Shown here: piece by piece, positions 8,501 through 16,414 of the stretch
Layout: each line of letters begins with the position of its first letter
Numbering within the stretch: the first letter of the stretch is position 1
Notes under the pieces: generated by a model
Told to the model about the DNA's origin: nothing
The model's database searches: none
What the model saw: only the letters and a program-made list of their open reading frames with translations
NCBI RefSeq assembly: GCF_022832385.1
Contig: NZ_JALHLE010000007.1
Span: 224,107 to 288,106, forward strand
Direction of reading: 5' to 3'
Origin: Novosphingobium album (ex Hu et al. 2023)
Lineage (GTDB): Bacteria; Pseudomonadota; Alphaproteobacteria; Sphingomonadales; Sphingomonadaceae
Length of the DNA stretch: 64,000 nt
Translations under genes and position numbers: made by a program

Positions 8501-9682
8501 ATGCCGGAACTCGACGCGCAGCAATTGTTGCAGCGTGCGACGGACGAAACCGGTCTGTCCGACTGGGCCGACGACGGTTTTCCGGAGCGTTTCGCGCTGG
8601 CGATCCAGCATATCAATGGCATTCCGATGAACGAGGCTGGACGCAAGGCGGCAGCGGAAAACATCCACTGGCTGCTGACTGACCGGCTGAAGTTCTTTCA
8701 GGACCGCAAGGTCTATCCGCTTGCAGACGAAGTGATTGATCGTCCCATGTTCGCGACTGGCGAGCCGCGCTCGGGCACCACGCTGATGCACGCACTCATG
8801 TCGGTCGACCCCGACGCGCGGGCGCTGCGTTTCTGGGAAGTCATGCACCCCTCACCGCCGCCGGGCTCCATACAGGACACCTATCCCAAGGTGGTCGACC
8901 ACCGGCCCGAACTGGCCGATGACGAGTGGCGCGAGATCAACACCAAGATGGCCAAATGGCTCCACTGCCACCCTTACAACGACATGCTGGGCAATGGCCT
9001 GCCCGAAGACGAGCGCACCTGGGCCTTCGACTTCCGCGTGATGACCCCTACCGCCTGGTGGCGGGTGCCGATGCAGAACCTTTCATTCGGCCTGCCCGCC
9101 GATCCCACCGCGCAATACAGGATCCACAAGGCCATGCTGCAGGCCATGCAATATGGCCGGGAGCAGAAATACTGGGTGCTGAAGGGCTTTCACACCACGC
9201 GCCTCAAGGAGTTCTTCGAGGCCTATCCCGATGCCTCGCTGGTATGGCTGCACCGCGATCCGGTGATGGTGGCCGCCAGTTCGACAATGATGATGTCCGA
9301 CATCATGGAAGGCATTGTCGGCAAGATCGATCTGGTGAAAGAAGCCAAGATGCACCTTGAGCGGGTGCGCTGGTCGGTCGGCAATACTATGACCAACCCC
9401 ATGGTCGACGACCCGCGTATTCATCACGTGCTCTACCGCGATTTCGTGGCCGATCCTATCGCCACGATCCGGGGCTATTACGCATTCACCGGAAGGCCCT
9501 TCGGCGCCACGCAGGAAGCGGCAATGCGCGGCTACCTTGCGAACAACAAGGGCGACCGGCACGGCAAATTCCACTACTCCACCAAGGTGCTGACTGACGC
9601 CGGATACGACCTCGACGCCCTCAACGAAGAGTTCGCACCGTTCCGCGAACGCTTCGGCGTGCCGATAGAGAGGCGTGACTGA
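8501..9682 (+). CDS. Sulfotransferase-family protein
   Basis: The 393-residue product has the PAPS 5'-phosphosulfate-binding loop GEPRSGTTLM at 87-96. A second region (LKGFHTTRLKEFFEAYPDA followed by VWLHRDP) corresponds to the 3'-phosphate-binding segment of sulfotransferases. The Sulfotransfer_3-like layout is complete. It starts one base after the LLM stop and ends overlapping the next start, so it is translationally linked to both. A sulfotransferase between catabolic-type oxidoreductases is unusual; it could sulfate a hydroxylated lipid or steroid-like substrate, or the fold could serve another transfer. That role is inference. Confidence 0.88.
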   Translation: MPELDAQQLLQRATDETGLSDWADDGFPERFALAIQHINGIPMNEAGRKAAAENIHWLLTDRLKFFQDRKVYPLADEVIDRPMFATGEPRSGTTLMHALMSVDPDARALRFWEVMHPSPPPGSIQDTYPKVVDHRPELADDEWREINTKMAKWLHCHPYNDMLGNGLPEDERTWAFDFRVMTPTAWWRVPMQNLSFGLPADPTAQYRIHKAMLQAMQYGREQKYWVLKGFHTTRLKEFFEAYPDASLVWLHRDPVMVAASSTMMMSDIMEGIVGKIDLVKEAKMHLERVRWSVGNTMTNPMVDDPRIHHVLYRDFVADPIATIRGYYAFTGRPFGATQEAAMRGYLANNKGDRHGKFHYSTKVLTDAGYDLDALNEEFAPFRERFGVPIERRD

Positions 9683-10491
9683 TGCACCCGCGCGTCTGCC
9701 TGCATCAGGTCGGCTTCCTGTCCGAACCAACCGCGGCATTCGTCCAGTTCTGCCGTGAAATGGGCGTGCAGCACATGACGCTCGCACAACCGGATGCACT
9801 TGATCCGTCTGAAATCGGCGAGTTGAAGGCAGCGCTGACGGCAGGTGGCACCTTCCCCACCAACATGACCCAGCCATTCGCCCGCCATCCCGATCTCGAG
9901 CGGGACACCGGCGGAGCCGGGCTGGCGCTGAACCAGGCCATCGATGCGGCGGCAGCCCTCGGCACACGGCACATCTACATCGTCTCCGGCGGACGCGGCA
10001 CGCTCGACTGGGAAGCCGCCGCCGTTCGGCTCGCCGAGCTGATCGCTCCCTGCCGCGCCCATGCCGCCGGGCTTGGCGTGACGCTTTCGATCGAAACTGC
10101 CAACCTGCTCAATGCCGACATTCATTTCGCCCACACGCTCGATGACACCATCCGCGCGGCCGAGATCGCCGGGCTCGATGTCACGATCGATCTGGGCGCC
10201 TGCTGGTTCGAGGGCGGGCTGAAAGAAAAGTTCGCCCGCGCCATGCCGCGCACGCGGCTGGTGCAGGTGAGCGACTACGTGCCGGGCGACCGCTCCACCC
10301 CCTGTCGCGCCGTACCGGGCGACGGCATGGTGCCACTGGAGCGACTGCTGGGAGACCTCCTCGAAGCTGGTTACGAAGGGGTCTTCGACCTGGAACTGCT
10401 GGGTCCGCGCATAGCGGCGGAGGGACATCGCGAGGCCTTCGCCCGTGCTGCCGGAAACCTGTCCGAACTGCTTACGAAACTGGGAGCCTGA
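9682..10491 (+). CDS. Sugar phosphate isomerase/epimerase-like TIM-barrel protein
   Basis: The 269-residue protein has the look of the xylose-isomerase-like (AP endonuclease family 2) TIM barrel. Repeated beta-alpha units include TRHIYIVSGG, VTLSIETANLLNAD (a metal-ligand Glu), VTIDLGACWFEG (Asp) and RLVQVSDYVPGD, with FDLELLGPR holding the final Glu. These carboxylates fit the divalent-metal site of the family. The ATG overlaps the sulfotransferase stop (TGATG). In this operon it is more likely to isomerise or hydrolyse a catabolic intermediate than a sugar phosphate. Confidence 0.82.
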   Translation: MHPRVCLHQVGFLSEPTAAFVQFCREMGVQHMTLAQPDALDPSEIGELKAALTAGGTFPTNMTQPFARHPDLERDTGGAGLALNQAIDAAAALGTRHIYIVSGGRGTLDWEAAAVRLAELIAPCRAHAAGLGVTLSIETANLLNADIHFAHTLDDTIRAAEIAGLDVTIDLGACWFEGGLKEKFARAMPRTRLVQVSDYVPGDRSTPCRAVPGDGMVPLERLLGDLLEAGYEGVFDLELLGPRIAAEGHREAFARAAGNLSELLTKLGA

Positions 10492-10493
10492 TC

Positions 10494-11729
10494 ATGGCCT
10501 ATGGCGACGCACCGGCGGACAAGGATCTCAAGGCTGCCTGGGACCGCTTCTGCGACGATCTGAAGCAGGCCGGCACCTATGCTTTCAAGGATGCCAATCC
10601 GCCCAACCCACTCCAGCGGGCCGATGCCTTTCGATTCCTGACTCAAAACCTCGGACAGGCCTTCGATCTGGCGCTGGAGACCAATGACCCAGCCTTTCCG
10701 CAGATCCACTATTTCACCACGCCGACGATGAAACTGGGCGGAGACGTATCCGACTTCACCTACCGGCAGGCCTGGATCTCGGGCGATCACACCTACCGTA
10801 TCACCGGGAAACGCGGCACCGCCCGGTGGCTCAACGTGACCGTGCAAGGGCCGCGCCCGGAGACGATTCCCGGCACCGAATGGCCGAGCCTGCACGAACC
10901 CTTTGGCGATATTCCCCAAGCCAACATCCTCGGTTCGCAACTGGAAACCGATGCAGAGGGGAACTTCGAACTTTTCATTGGTGGGCAGCAGCTCGCGAGC
11001 AACTGGCTGCCCACTACCCCCGGCAGCCGCAAGCTGTTCATACGCGAGGCCTTCGACGCCTGGGGGGAGACGCCCACCCCGCTCACCATCGAACGCGTGG
11101 GCATGGACGACCCGCGCCCGATGCCCTCACCCGAACGCATAACCGAGGCGATGGACTGGGCTGGCCGGTTCGTCACCGGACTGATGGAGCAATGGCCGGA
11201 ACACTCATGGCTGACTTCGCGCGGCGTCTGCGATCCGCATACGCTCAATGCCTTTCCCGCCGACAAGTCCGCCAACGATGATGCCGATGCCAGGCGCGGG
11301 CGCATGGCCGCGCACATGATCTGGCGGCTGCGACCCGATGAAGCTCTCATCGTCGAGATGGACATGCACGAGGGTTTCTGGATCTTTGGCATGGGGGGCG
11401 CCTTCATGGGCTCGATGGACTTCCTCCACCGCCCCGTCAGCTACACGCCTGCACGCACTAAGGTGGACACAGACGGTGTCGTCCGCCTCGTCATCGCCCA
11501 CAACGATCCGGGCGTGCACAACTGGCTGGACACCCAAGGGTTCAGCGACGGCAATCTCACCTACCGCAACCTGCTCACCCAAAGCCCGGCGGCGTTCCGG
11601 ACCAAGCTGGTGAAACGCGCAGAGCTGATGGCCCACCTGCCTGCCGGCACCGCCACGGTCACACGGGAACAGCGCGCCGCAATGCTGCTGGAACGCTACC
11701 GGGCAATCAAGCTGCGCTTCGGAATCTGA
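10494..11729 (+). CDS. DUF1214-like protein
   Basis: The 411-residue protein has no signal peptide. It contains a C-terminal segment (VDTDGVVRLVIAHNDPGVHN followed by GFSDGNLTYRNLL) of the kind found at the end of DUF1214/DUF1254-type proteins, and an earlier YFTTPTMKLGGDVSDFTYRQ region. Trp- and Met-rich patches such as WIFGMGGAFMGSMDFL suggest a hydrophobic ligand pocket. It is the last gene of the LLM operon, and its stop is 3 bases from the convergent MFS gene. The biochemical role is not known to me; in similar catabolic loci these proteins recur with steroid- or terpenoid-like degradation genes. Confidence 0.75.
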   Translation: MAYGDAPADKDLKAAWDRFCDDLKQAGTYAFKDANPPNPLQRADAFRFLTQNLGQAFDLALETNDPAFPQIHYFTTPTMKLGGDVSDFTYRQAWISGDHTYRITGKRGTARWLNVTVQGPRPETIPGTEWPSLHEPFGDIPQANILGSQLETDAEGNFELFIGGQQLASNWLPTTPGSRKLFIREAFDAWGETPTPLTIERVGMDDPRPMPSPERITEAMDWAGRFVTGLMEQWPEHSWLTSRGVCDPHTLNAFPADKSANDDADARRGRMAAHMIWRLRPDEALIVEMDMHEGFWIFGMGGAFMGSMDFLHRPVSYTPARTKVDTDGVVRLVIAHNDPGVHNWLDTQGFSDGNLTYRNLLTQSPAAFRTKLVKRAELMAHLPAGTATVTREQRAAMLLERYRAIKLRFGI

Positions 11730-11732
11730 CGC

Positions 11733-13262
11733 CTATTCCCCATGGACCGCCGCGAGCGGCTCGGCCGTGCGGTTGGCCTTGCGCATGAACAGCGCCAGCG
11801 GTGCGGCGATCACGGCGAGGATCAGGATCGCCCGGTAGGAATTGACGTAGGCGACCATCGCCGCCTGCCGCCCGATTTCGCCCATCATCGCCTGCACGCC
11901 GGGCACGTTCATCACGTCGAAGTCCGGCATGCTCCAGCCGATCACGGGATTGTCAGGCCGCACACGCTCGACGAGATGCGACTGCACTTGCGCCTGATCG
12001 CGGATCGTCGCGGCCTGGATCAGCGAGATACCGGCCGCGCCCGAGAGGCTTCGCACCAGCGTGAAGATCGTCGAGCCTTCGTTGCGGTGTTCACGCGGCA
12101 GCGTTGAAAAGACGATCATCGTCAGCGGCAGGAACAGCAGCCCCGATCCGCAGCCCTGCAGGAACGTGACAAAGCCCATTCGCGTCTGGCTGACTTCCAG
12201 CGACATCGACGAAAGCAGGGCAAGGCTGCACACCAGCAGTGCCATTCCCGTAAAGATGAGATAACGCGCATCCATTACCGACACGAGGCGCCCCACCAGC
12301 ATGATCGTAATGATATTGCCGATCGCGCGCGGGGTGGAGATGAGGCCCGTCAACAGCACCGGATAGCCCAGCAACTGCTGCATCATGCTGGTCATGATCG
12401 GGATCACGCCGGTCAGGAAAATGCCCGTCACCGCCGACAGCATGGTGCCGAGCAGGAAGTTGCGATCCTTGAAGATCGCGGGCTTGATGAACGGGTTGCG
12501 GGCGGTGAGCATGTGAACCACCGCGACATAGGCGAACAGCGCCGCCACTGTTCCTTCGATGCAGACTTCGGTGGAATCGAACCAGTCGAGCATCTGCCCG
12601 CGATCGAGCATGAGCTGGAATGCGGCAATGGAGATCGACACAAAGGCGAAGCCGCGCGCATCGAACGGGCTGGCGCGCCCCGGATGCAGATCGCGCGCGA
12701 AGACCATCAGGCCGGTGAAGGCCATCACGCCCACCGGTGCATTGATCAGGAAGATAGCCCTCCAGGAAACGTATTCGGTCAGCCAGCCACCGAGGATCGG
12801 CCCCATCATCGGCCCGAGCAGCGTGCCCATGCCGAAGGCTGCGATCGCGGGCCCCTGCTTTTCGGGCGGGTTTATGTCGAGCAGAAGAACCTGGCTGAGC
12901 GGGACCAGACTGGCCCCGGAAAGCCCCTGAACCAGCCGCGCGAAGACCAGGAATTCCAGAGTGGGCGCAAGACCACAGGCAATCGAGCTGAGCGTGAACC
13001 CCACCACCGACAACGCCATGACCCTCACGCGCCCGAAGCGGTCCGCCATCCAGCCCGCCAGAGGCGTCGCGATGGCGCCTGCCAGCAGGTAAGAGGTGAG
13101 CACCCAGGCAATCTGGTCCTGCGAGGCGCCCAGTGTGCTCTGCATGTGGGGCAGCGCGATCACTGCAATCGTGCCGTCGAGCGTTACCATCAGCACGGCA
13201 ATGATCGTCGCGCCCGTGATCAGCAAACGGCGCGACGGATCGGGATAGCTCGCGCTGGTCAT
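11733..13262 (-). CDS. DHA2-family (EmrB-like) MFS drug/proton antiporter
   Basis: The 509-residue protein has the 14-helix pattern of the DHA2 family. The first helix holds the family signature (IAVLMVTLDGTIAVIALP, with the Asp in the membrane), followed by the loop 2-3 motif GWMADRFGRVRV and the helix 5 antiporter motif GPMMGPILGGWLTEYVSWR. It probably exports toxic hydrophobic compounds, possibly intermediates of the neighbouring catabolic genes. No EmrA-like adaptor gene is adjacent. It converges on the LLM operon and is separated from the crotonase gene by about 97 bases. Confidence 0.93.
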   Translation of the reverse strand: MTSASYPDPSRRLLITGATIIAVLMVTLDGTIAVIALPHMQSTLGASQDQIAWVLTSYLLAGAIATPLAGWMADRFGRVRVMALSVVGFTLSSIACGLAPTLEFLVFARLVQGLSGASLVPLSQVLLLDINPPEKQGPAIAAFGMGTLLGPMMGPILGGWLTEYVSWRAIFLINAPVGVMAFTGLMVFARDLHPGRASPFDARGFAFVSISIAAFQLMLDRGQMLDWFDSTEVCIEGTVAALFAYVAVVHMLTARNPFIKPAIFKDRNFLLGTMLSAVTGIFLTGVIPIMTSMMQQLLGYPVLLTGLISTPRAIGNIITIMLVGRLVSVMDARYLIFTGMALLVCSLALLSSMSLEVSQTRMGFVTFLQGCGSGLLFLPLTMIVFSTLPREHRNEGSTIFTLVRSLSGAAGISLIQAATIRDQAQVQSHLVERVRPDNPVIGWSMPDFDVMNVPGVQAMMGEIGRQAAMVAYVNSYRAILILAVIAAPLALFMRKANRTAEPLAAVHGE

Positions 13263-13359
13263 GGGTTTTCGATGGCTTCCTAAGCGTGCTTAGTAAAGCT
13301 CGCATGGTGCCGGGCCGCGGGCAAGGGCCCAAACCGCGCCGTAGCGATGCCGATAAGGT

Positions 13360-14139
13360 TCAGCGCCCCTTCCACACCGGCTTGCGCTTTTCGGCAAAGG
13401 CGCGCGGGCCTTCCTGCGCGTCTTCGGAATGGTATGCCAGTTCGTGCGTAGCGCGGGCGGCCTGCAGCGCGGCACCACGCCCCATCTCGGTGGAGAGCAT
13501 GACCGTCTCACGCGCGGCCTTGACCGAGAGCGGCGCGCCTTCAAGCACTTCCCACGCCAGTTCGATCGCCGCATCGAGCGCGCCGCCCGGCTGAGCAAGG
13601 CGGTTGACCAGACCGATCTCATAGGCGCGTTCGGCGGTAATCGGCTTTCCGGTCAGCACGATCTCCATGAAAATGCGCTGCGGGATCATGTGGATCAGCG
13701 GGGCCGCCCACGGGCTACCGCGCCCCACCTTCACTTCGGTGATGGCAAACTTCGCATTGGTGCTGGCGACGCACAGGTCGCAGGCCTGCGCGATCATCCA
13801 GCCGCCGGCCATGGCATGGCCGTTGACCGCAGCGATGGTCGGCTTGCTCAGTTCGATGCTGTCATAGGGCAGCGCGAACATGTCGCGCGGCGGCACCGTC
13901 ATGCCCGTCTCGACCATTTCCTTGAGATCGCCGCCAGCGCAGAAGGCCTTGTCCCCGCTGCCGGTGAGGATGGCGATGCGCAAGGCATCGTCCGCCTCGA
14001 ACCGTGCCCAAGCCTCGCGCAGGCCCTCGCGCACATCGCGGCTGAGGCAGTTGCGCTGCTCGGGACGGTTGATCGTGATGATTGCGATGCCATCTGCGCG
14101 GGCATCGTAGAGAACGGCACCAGAGTCACTTGCGGTCAT
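13360..14139 (-). CDS. Crotonase-family (enoyl-CoA hydratase/isomerase) protein
   Basis: The 259-residue protein has the crotonase fold signatures: KAFCAGGDL at 65-72 (first oxyanion-hole segment), VNGHAMAGG at 105-113 (second), and a C-terminal FAEKRKPVWKGR. The catalytic pair differs from classical hydratases. The position equivalent to Glu144 of rat hydratase is Met115 (AGGWMIAQACD), while the Glu164 equivalent is kept as Glu135 (FAITEVKVG). One-glutamate members include isomerases and hydrolases, so hydratase activity is not assured. It is the last gene of a minus-strand set with a CoA-transferase-like protein and a CitE-like lyase. Confidence 0.9.
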   Translation of the reverse strand: MTASDSGAVLYDARADGIAIITINRPEQRNCLSRDVREGLREAWARFEADDALRIAILTGSGDKAFCAGGDLKEMVETGMTVPPRDMFALPYDSIELSKPTIAAVNGHAMAGGWMIAQACDLCVASTNAKFAITEVKVGRGSPWAAPLIHMIPQRIFMEIVLTGKPITAERAYEIGLVNRLAQPGGALDAAIELAWEVLEGAPLSVKAARETVMLSTEMGRGAALQAARATHELAYHSEDAQEGPRAFAEKRKPVWKGR

Positions 14140-14141
14140 AA

Positions 14142-15413
14142 TCAGAACCCTCGCTTCGCGATTTCACGGGCGGCACGGTCGAGTTCCTCGCGGAAATCCG
14201 GGTGGGCCACGGCAACCAGCCGCCGGGCACGCTCGGCCAGCGACTGGCCCTTGAGTTCGGCCGCGCCGAATTCGGTTACGACGACATCGACTTCAGTGCG
14301 CGCCGAAGTCACCGGGCCGGACAGGCTGGGCACGATCTTGCTGAGTGCACCGCCCTTGGCAGTTGCGGCCAGCACCATCAGCGAGGCCCCGCCCGGCGAA
14401 CGCGCCCCGGCCCGGACGAAATCGACCTGTCCGCCGGTCCCGCCGACGTAGAAATTGCCCACCTGCTCGGCATTGACCTGACCGGTCAGGTCCACCTCGA
14501 CCGCCGAATTGATCGTGACGAGACGCGAAAGCTTGCCCAGCACGCCCGCATCGTGGGTGTAACTGGTCGGCGTCATGCGGATCGCCGGGTTCTCGTGCGC
14601 CCAGTCATAGAGCCGCTTCGTGCCGATCAGCGCGCCGTTGATCGAGACACCCGTATCGATCTCCTTGCGCGCATTGGTGAGAACACCCGCTTCGGCCAGT
14701 TCGACGAGACCGTCGCCCAGCATTCCCGAATGAACGCCGAGGTCCTTGCGGTCATGCAGCAAGCGCAGGATCGCATCGGGCACCGCGCCGACGCCGGTCT
14801 GGATCACCGAGCCGTCACCGATGTATTCGGCGCAGAATTTCGCTATCGCCTCGTCGGTAGCGCCGATCTTCGCAGGCGCGACTTCCACCGGCGTTCGGCT
14901 AACCGGCACGGCCACGTCGATCATGCTGCCGGGGATCAGTTCACCCTGCACATACGGCACCTGCTCGTTGACCTCCGCAATGACGACCCGCGCCTTGTCG
15001 ACAGCCGCGCGGACGTAGTCCGAAATGAGGCCACACGAATGGTTGCCCTGCGCGTCGGCCGGGCTGACCTGGATCATTGCCACGTCGCACGGCATCACAC
15101 CCCATTCGATCAGCGGCGCGACCTGGCTGACGTGCACCGGAATGACATCGAGCAGGTTGGCCCTGGTCATCGAGCGCAGCGCCCCGATCGCCCCCATGCT
15201 GGAAAGGCGGAAGGCGCTCGCGGTCTCCGGCGTGAACAGGCCTGAGAAGCTGGTGGCAATGAAGGCACCGAGGTTGCCGATCATGGCACCCTGAGCAATC
15301 AACGCCTCGACCAGTGTCGTGGGCTCGCCGCAAGCCTGCCCGAAGACGATCCGGTCTCCGGGCTTGAGGTACTTCGAGAAGTCCAATGCCTCAGGGGCGA
15401 CGATATCCGTCAC
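14142..15413 (-). CDS. Acetyl-CoA hydrolase/transferase-family protein
   Basis: The 423-residue protein is a homologue of class I acetate/4-hydroxybutyrate CoA-transferases. The C-terminal family motifs are present: TINSAVEVDLTGQVNAEQVG, VGGTGGQVDFVRAGA and GPVTSARTEVDVVVTEFGAA. At the site where the family normally reads GIHTEM, with the glutamate that forms the CoA thioester, this protein reads GVHSGML, with Gly230 in place of Glu. Activity is therefore unlikely to follow the standard transferase route. It overlaps the lyase gene by 4 bases upstream and ends 2 bases before the crotonase start, so all three are probably one operon. Confidence 0.88.
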   Translation of the reverse strand: MTDIVAPEALDFSKYLKPGDRIVFGQACGEPTTLVEALIAQGAMIGNLGAFIATSFSGLFTPETASAFRLSSMGAIGALRSMTRANLLDVIPVHVSQVAPLIEWGVMPCDVAMIQVSPADAQGNHSCGLISDYVRAAVDKARVVIAEVNEQVPYVQGELIPGSMIDVAVPVSRTPVEVAPAKIGATDEAIAKFCAEYIGDGSVIQTGVGAVPDAILRLLHDRKDLGVHSGMLGDGLVELAEAGVLTNARKEIDTGVSINGALIGTKRLYDWAHENPAIRMTPTSYTHDAGVLGKLSRLVTINSAVEVDLTGQVNAEQVGNFYVGGTGGQVDFVRAGARSPGGASLMVLAATAKGGALSKIVPSLSGPVTSARTEVDVVVTEFGAAELKGQSLAERARRLVAVAHPDFREELDRAAREIAKRGF

Positions 15414-16315
15414 AGTTTGCCGGCCTGCCGCAGTAGCCGCTCCGCGCGGGCGAGGTAGGGACGGTCGAGCATGCCGCCCTTCCAGCCGATGGCGCCAACG
15501 CCGGGGTTCGCGGCGAAGACATCAACGATTTCCTGCGCTTCGGCGATTTCCTCTTCGGTCGGTGTGAAGGCCGCGTTGATCACCGGGATCTGCGCCGGGT
15601 GGATCGCCAGCATACCGCGATAGCCGTCGCGGCGGACCTTTTCGGCGCGCAGGCGCAGGGCTTCAAGATCCTTGAAATCGGCGCTGATCGTCTCGATCGC
15701 GGTCACGCCTGCGGTCGCCGCGCCCATCACGCAGAAGCTGCGGGCCAGTTCGTAGGTGAAGGAATAGGAGCCGTCGGCATTCTTGTTCGACGACGCGCCG
15801 ATGGAATCGGCCAAGTCCTCAGCCCCCCAGGTCAGCGCCACAACGCGCGGGCAGCCCTTGTAATCGCCCCAGTGGAACATGGCTTCGGCCGTCTCGGTCA
15901 TCAGCACGATCAGCGGGGTGGAACCCTGCTCGATGCCACTGGCAACCTCGAAGGCCTCCAGGTACTTGTCGAGCGTTTCGACATCTGCGCGCCCATAGAC
16001 CTTGGGCAGCATGATCCCGCCCGGCTGCGCAGGCATCACCGCGGCAAGATCGAGCAGGGTGTAAGGACCATCAAGCGGATTGATCCGCACCCAAAGGCGA
16101 TGACGCTGGTCTGGGTTGGACTTGATGAAATCGTGGACCATCGGACGCGCATTGGCCTTGTTGTCCGGCGCAACGGCGTCTTCCAGATCGATCAGTACGA
16201 TGTCGGCCTCGCCCTCCATCGCCTTCTGCATCTTCTTCTCGCTGTCCCCCGGCGCGAAGAGCCAGGAGCGGGCGGAGATGGGTTCATGCTTAAAGGTTTC
16301 GGGGGTGACGGGCAT
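15410..16315 (-). CDS. CitE-like CoA ester lyase (HpcH/HpaI family)
   Basis: The 301-residue protein belongs to the CitE/malyl-CoA/citramalyl-CoA lyase family. Signs are ARSWLFAPGDSEKKMQKA near the start, VLIDLEDAVAPDNKANAR (metal-site Asp/Glu), WVRINPLDG, PGGIMLPKVYGRADV, LIVLMTETAEAM and ALTWGAEDLADSIGA. Such enzymes cleave a beta-hydroxyacyl-CoA to acetyl-CoA or propionyl-CoA plus a keto compound. With an acyl-CoA dehydrogenase and a crotonase in the same set it could cleave the hydroxyacyl-CoA that they make. The substrate is not determinable from sequence. Confidence 0.88.
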   Translation of the reverse strand: MPVTPETFKHEPISARSWLFAPGDSEKKMQKAMEGEADIVLIDLEDAVAPDNKANARPMVHDFIKSNPDQRHRLWVRINPLDGPYTLLDLAAVMPAQPGGIMLPKVYGRADVETLDKYLEAFEVASGIEQGSTPLIVLMTETAEAMFHWGDYKGCPRVVALTWGAEDLADSIGASSNKNADGSYSFTYELARSFCVMGAATAGVTAIETISADFKDLEALRLRAEKVRRDGYRGMLAIHPAQIPVINAAFTPTEEEIAEAQEIVDVFAANPGVGAIGWKGGMLDRPYLARAERLLRQAGKL

Positions 16316-16327
16316 CGCAATCCTCTC

Positions 16328-16407
16328 GTCATCCCAGCACGGGCCGGGATCGGTCTCAACAACGCGGGCACAAAGCGCTCGCGGTCCCAGCCTTTGCTGG
16401 GATCGCG
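16328..16407. repeat. Two short palindromic intergenic repeat units
   Basis: The gap between the lyase and acyl-CoA dehydrogenase genes holds two copies of an imperfect palindrome. The first is ATCCCAGCACGGGCCGGGAT at 16331-16350; the second is TCCCAGCCTTTGCTGGGAT at 16385-16403 with arms TCCCAGC/GCTGGGA. A similar unit is at 58491-58510. They resemble small REP-type elements that sit in gaps of sphingomonad genomes. In transcripts they would form hairpins within or between operon genes. Confidence 0.6.
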
Positions 16408-16414
16408 GTTAATC

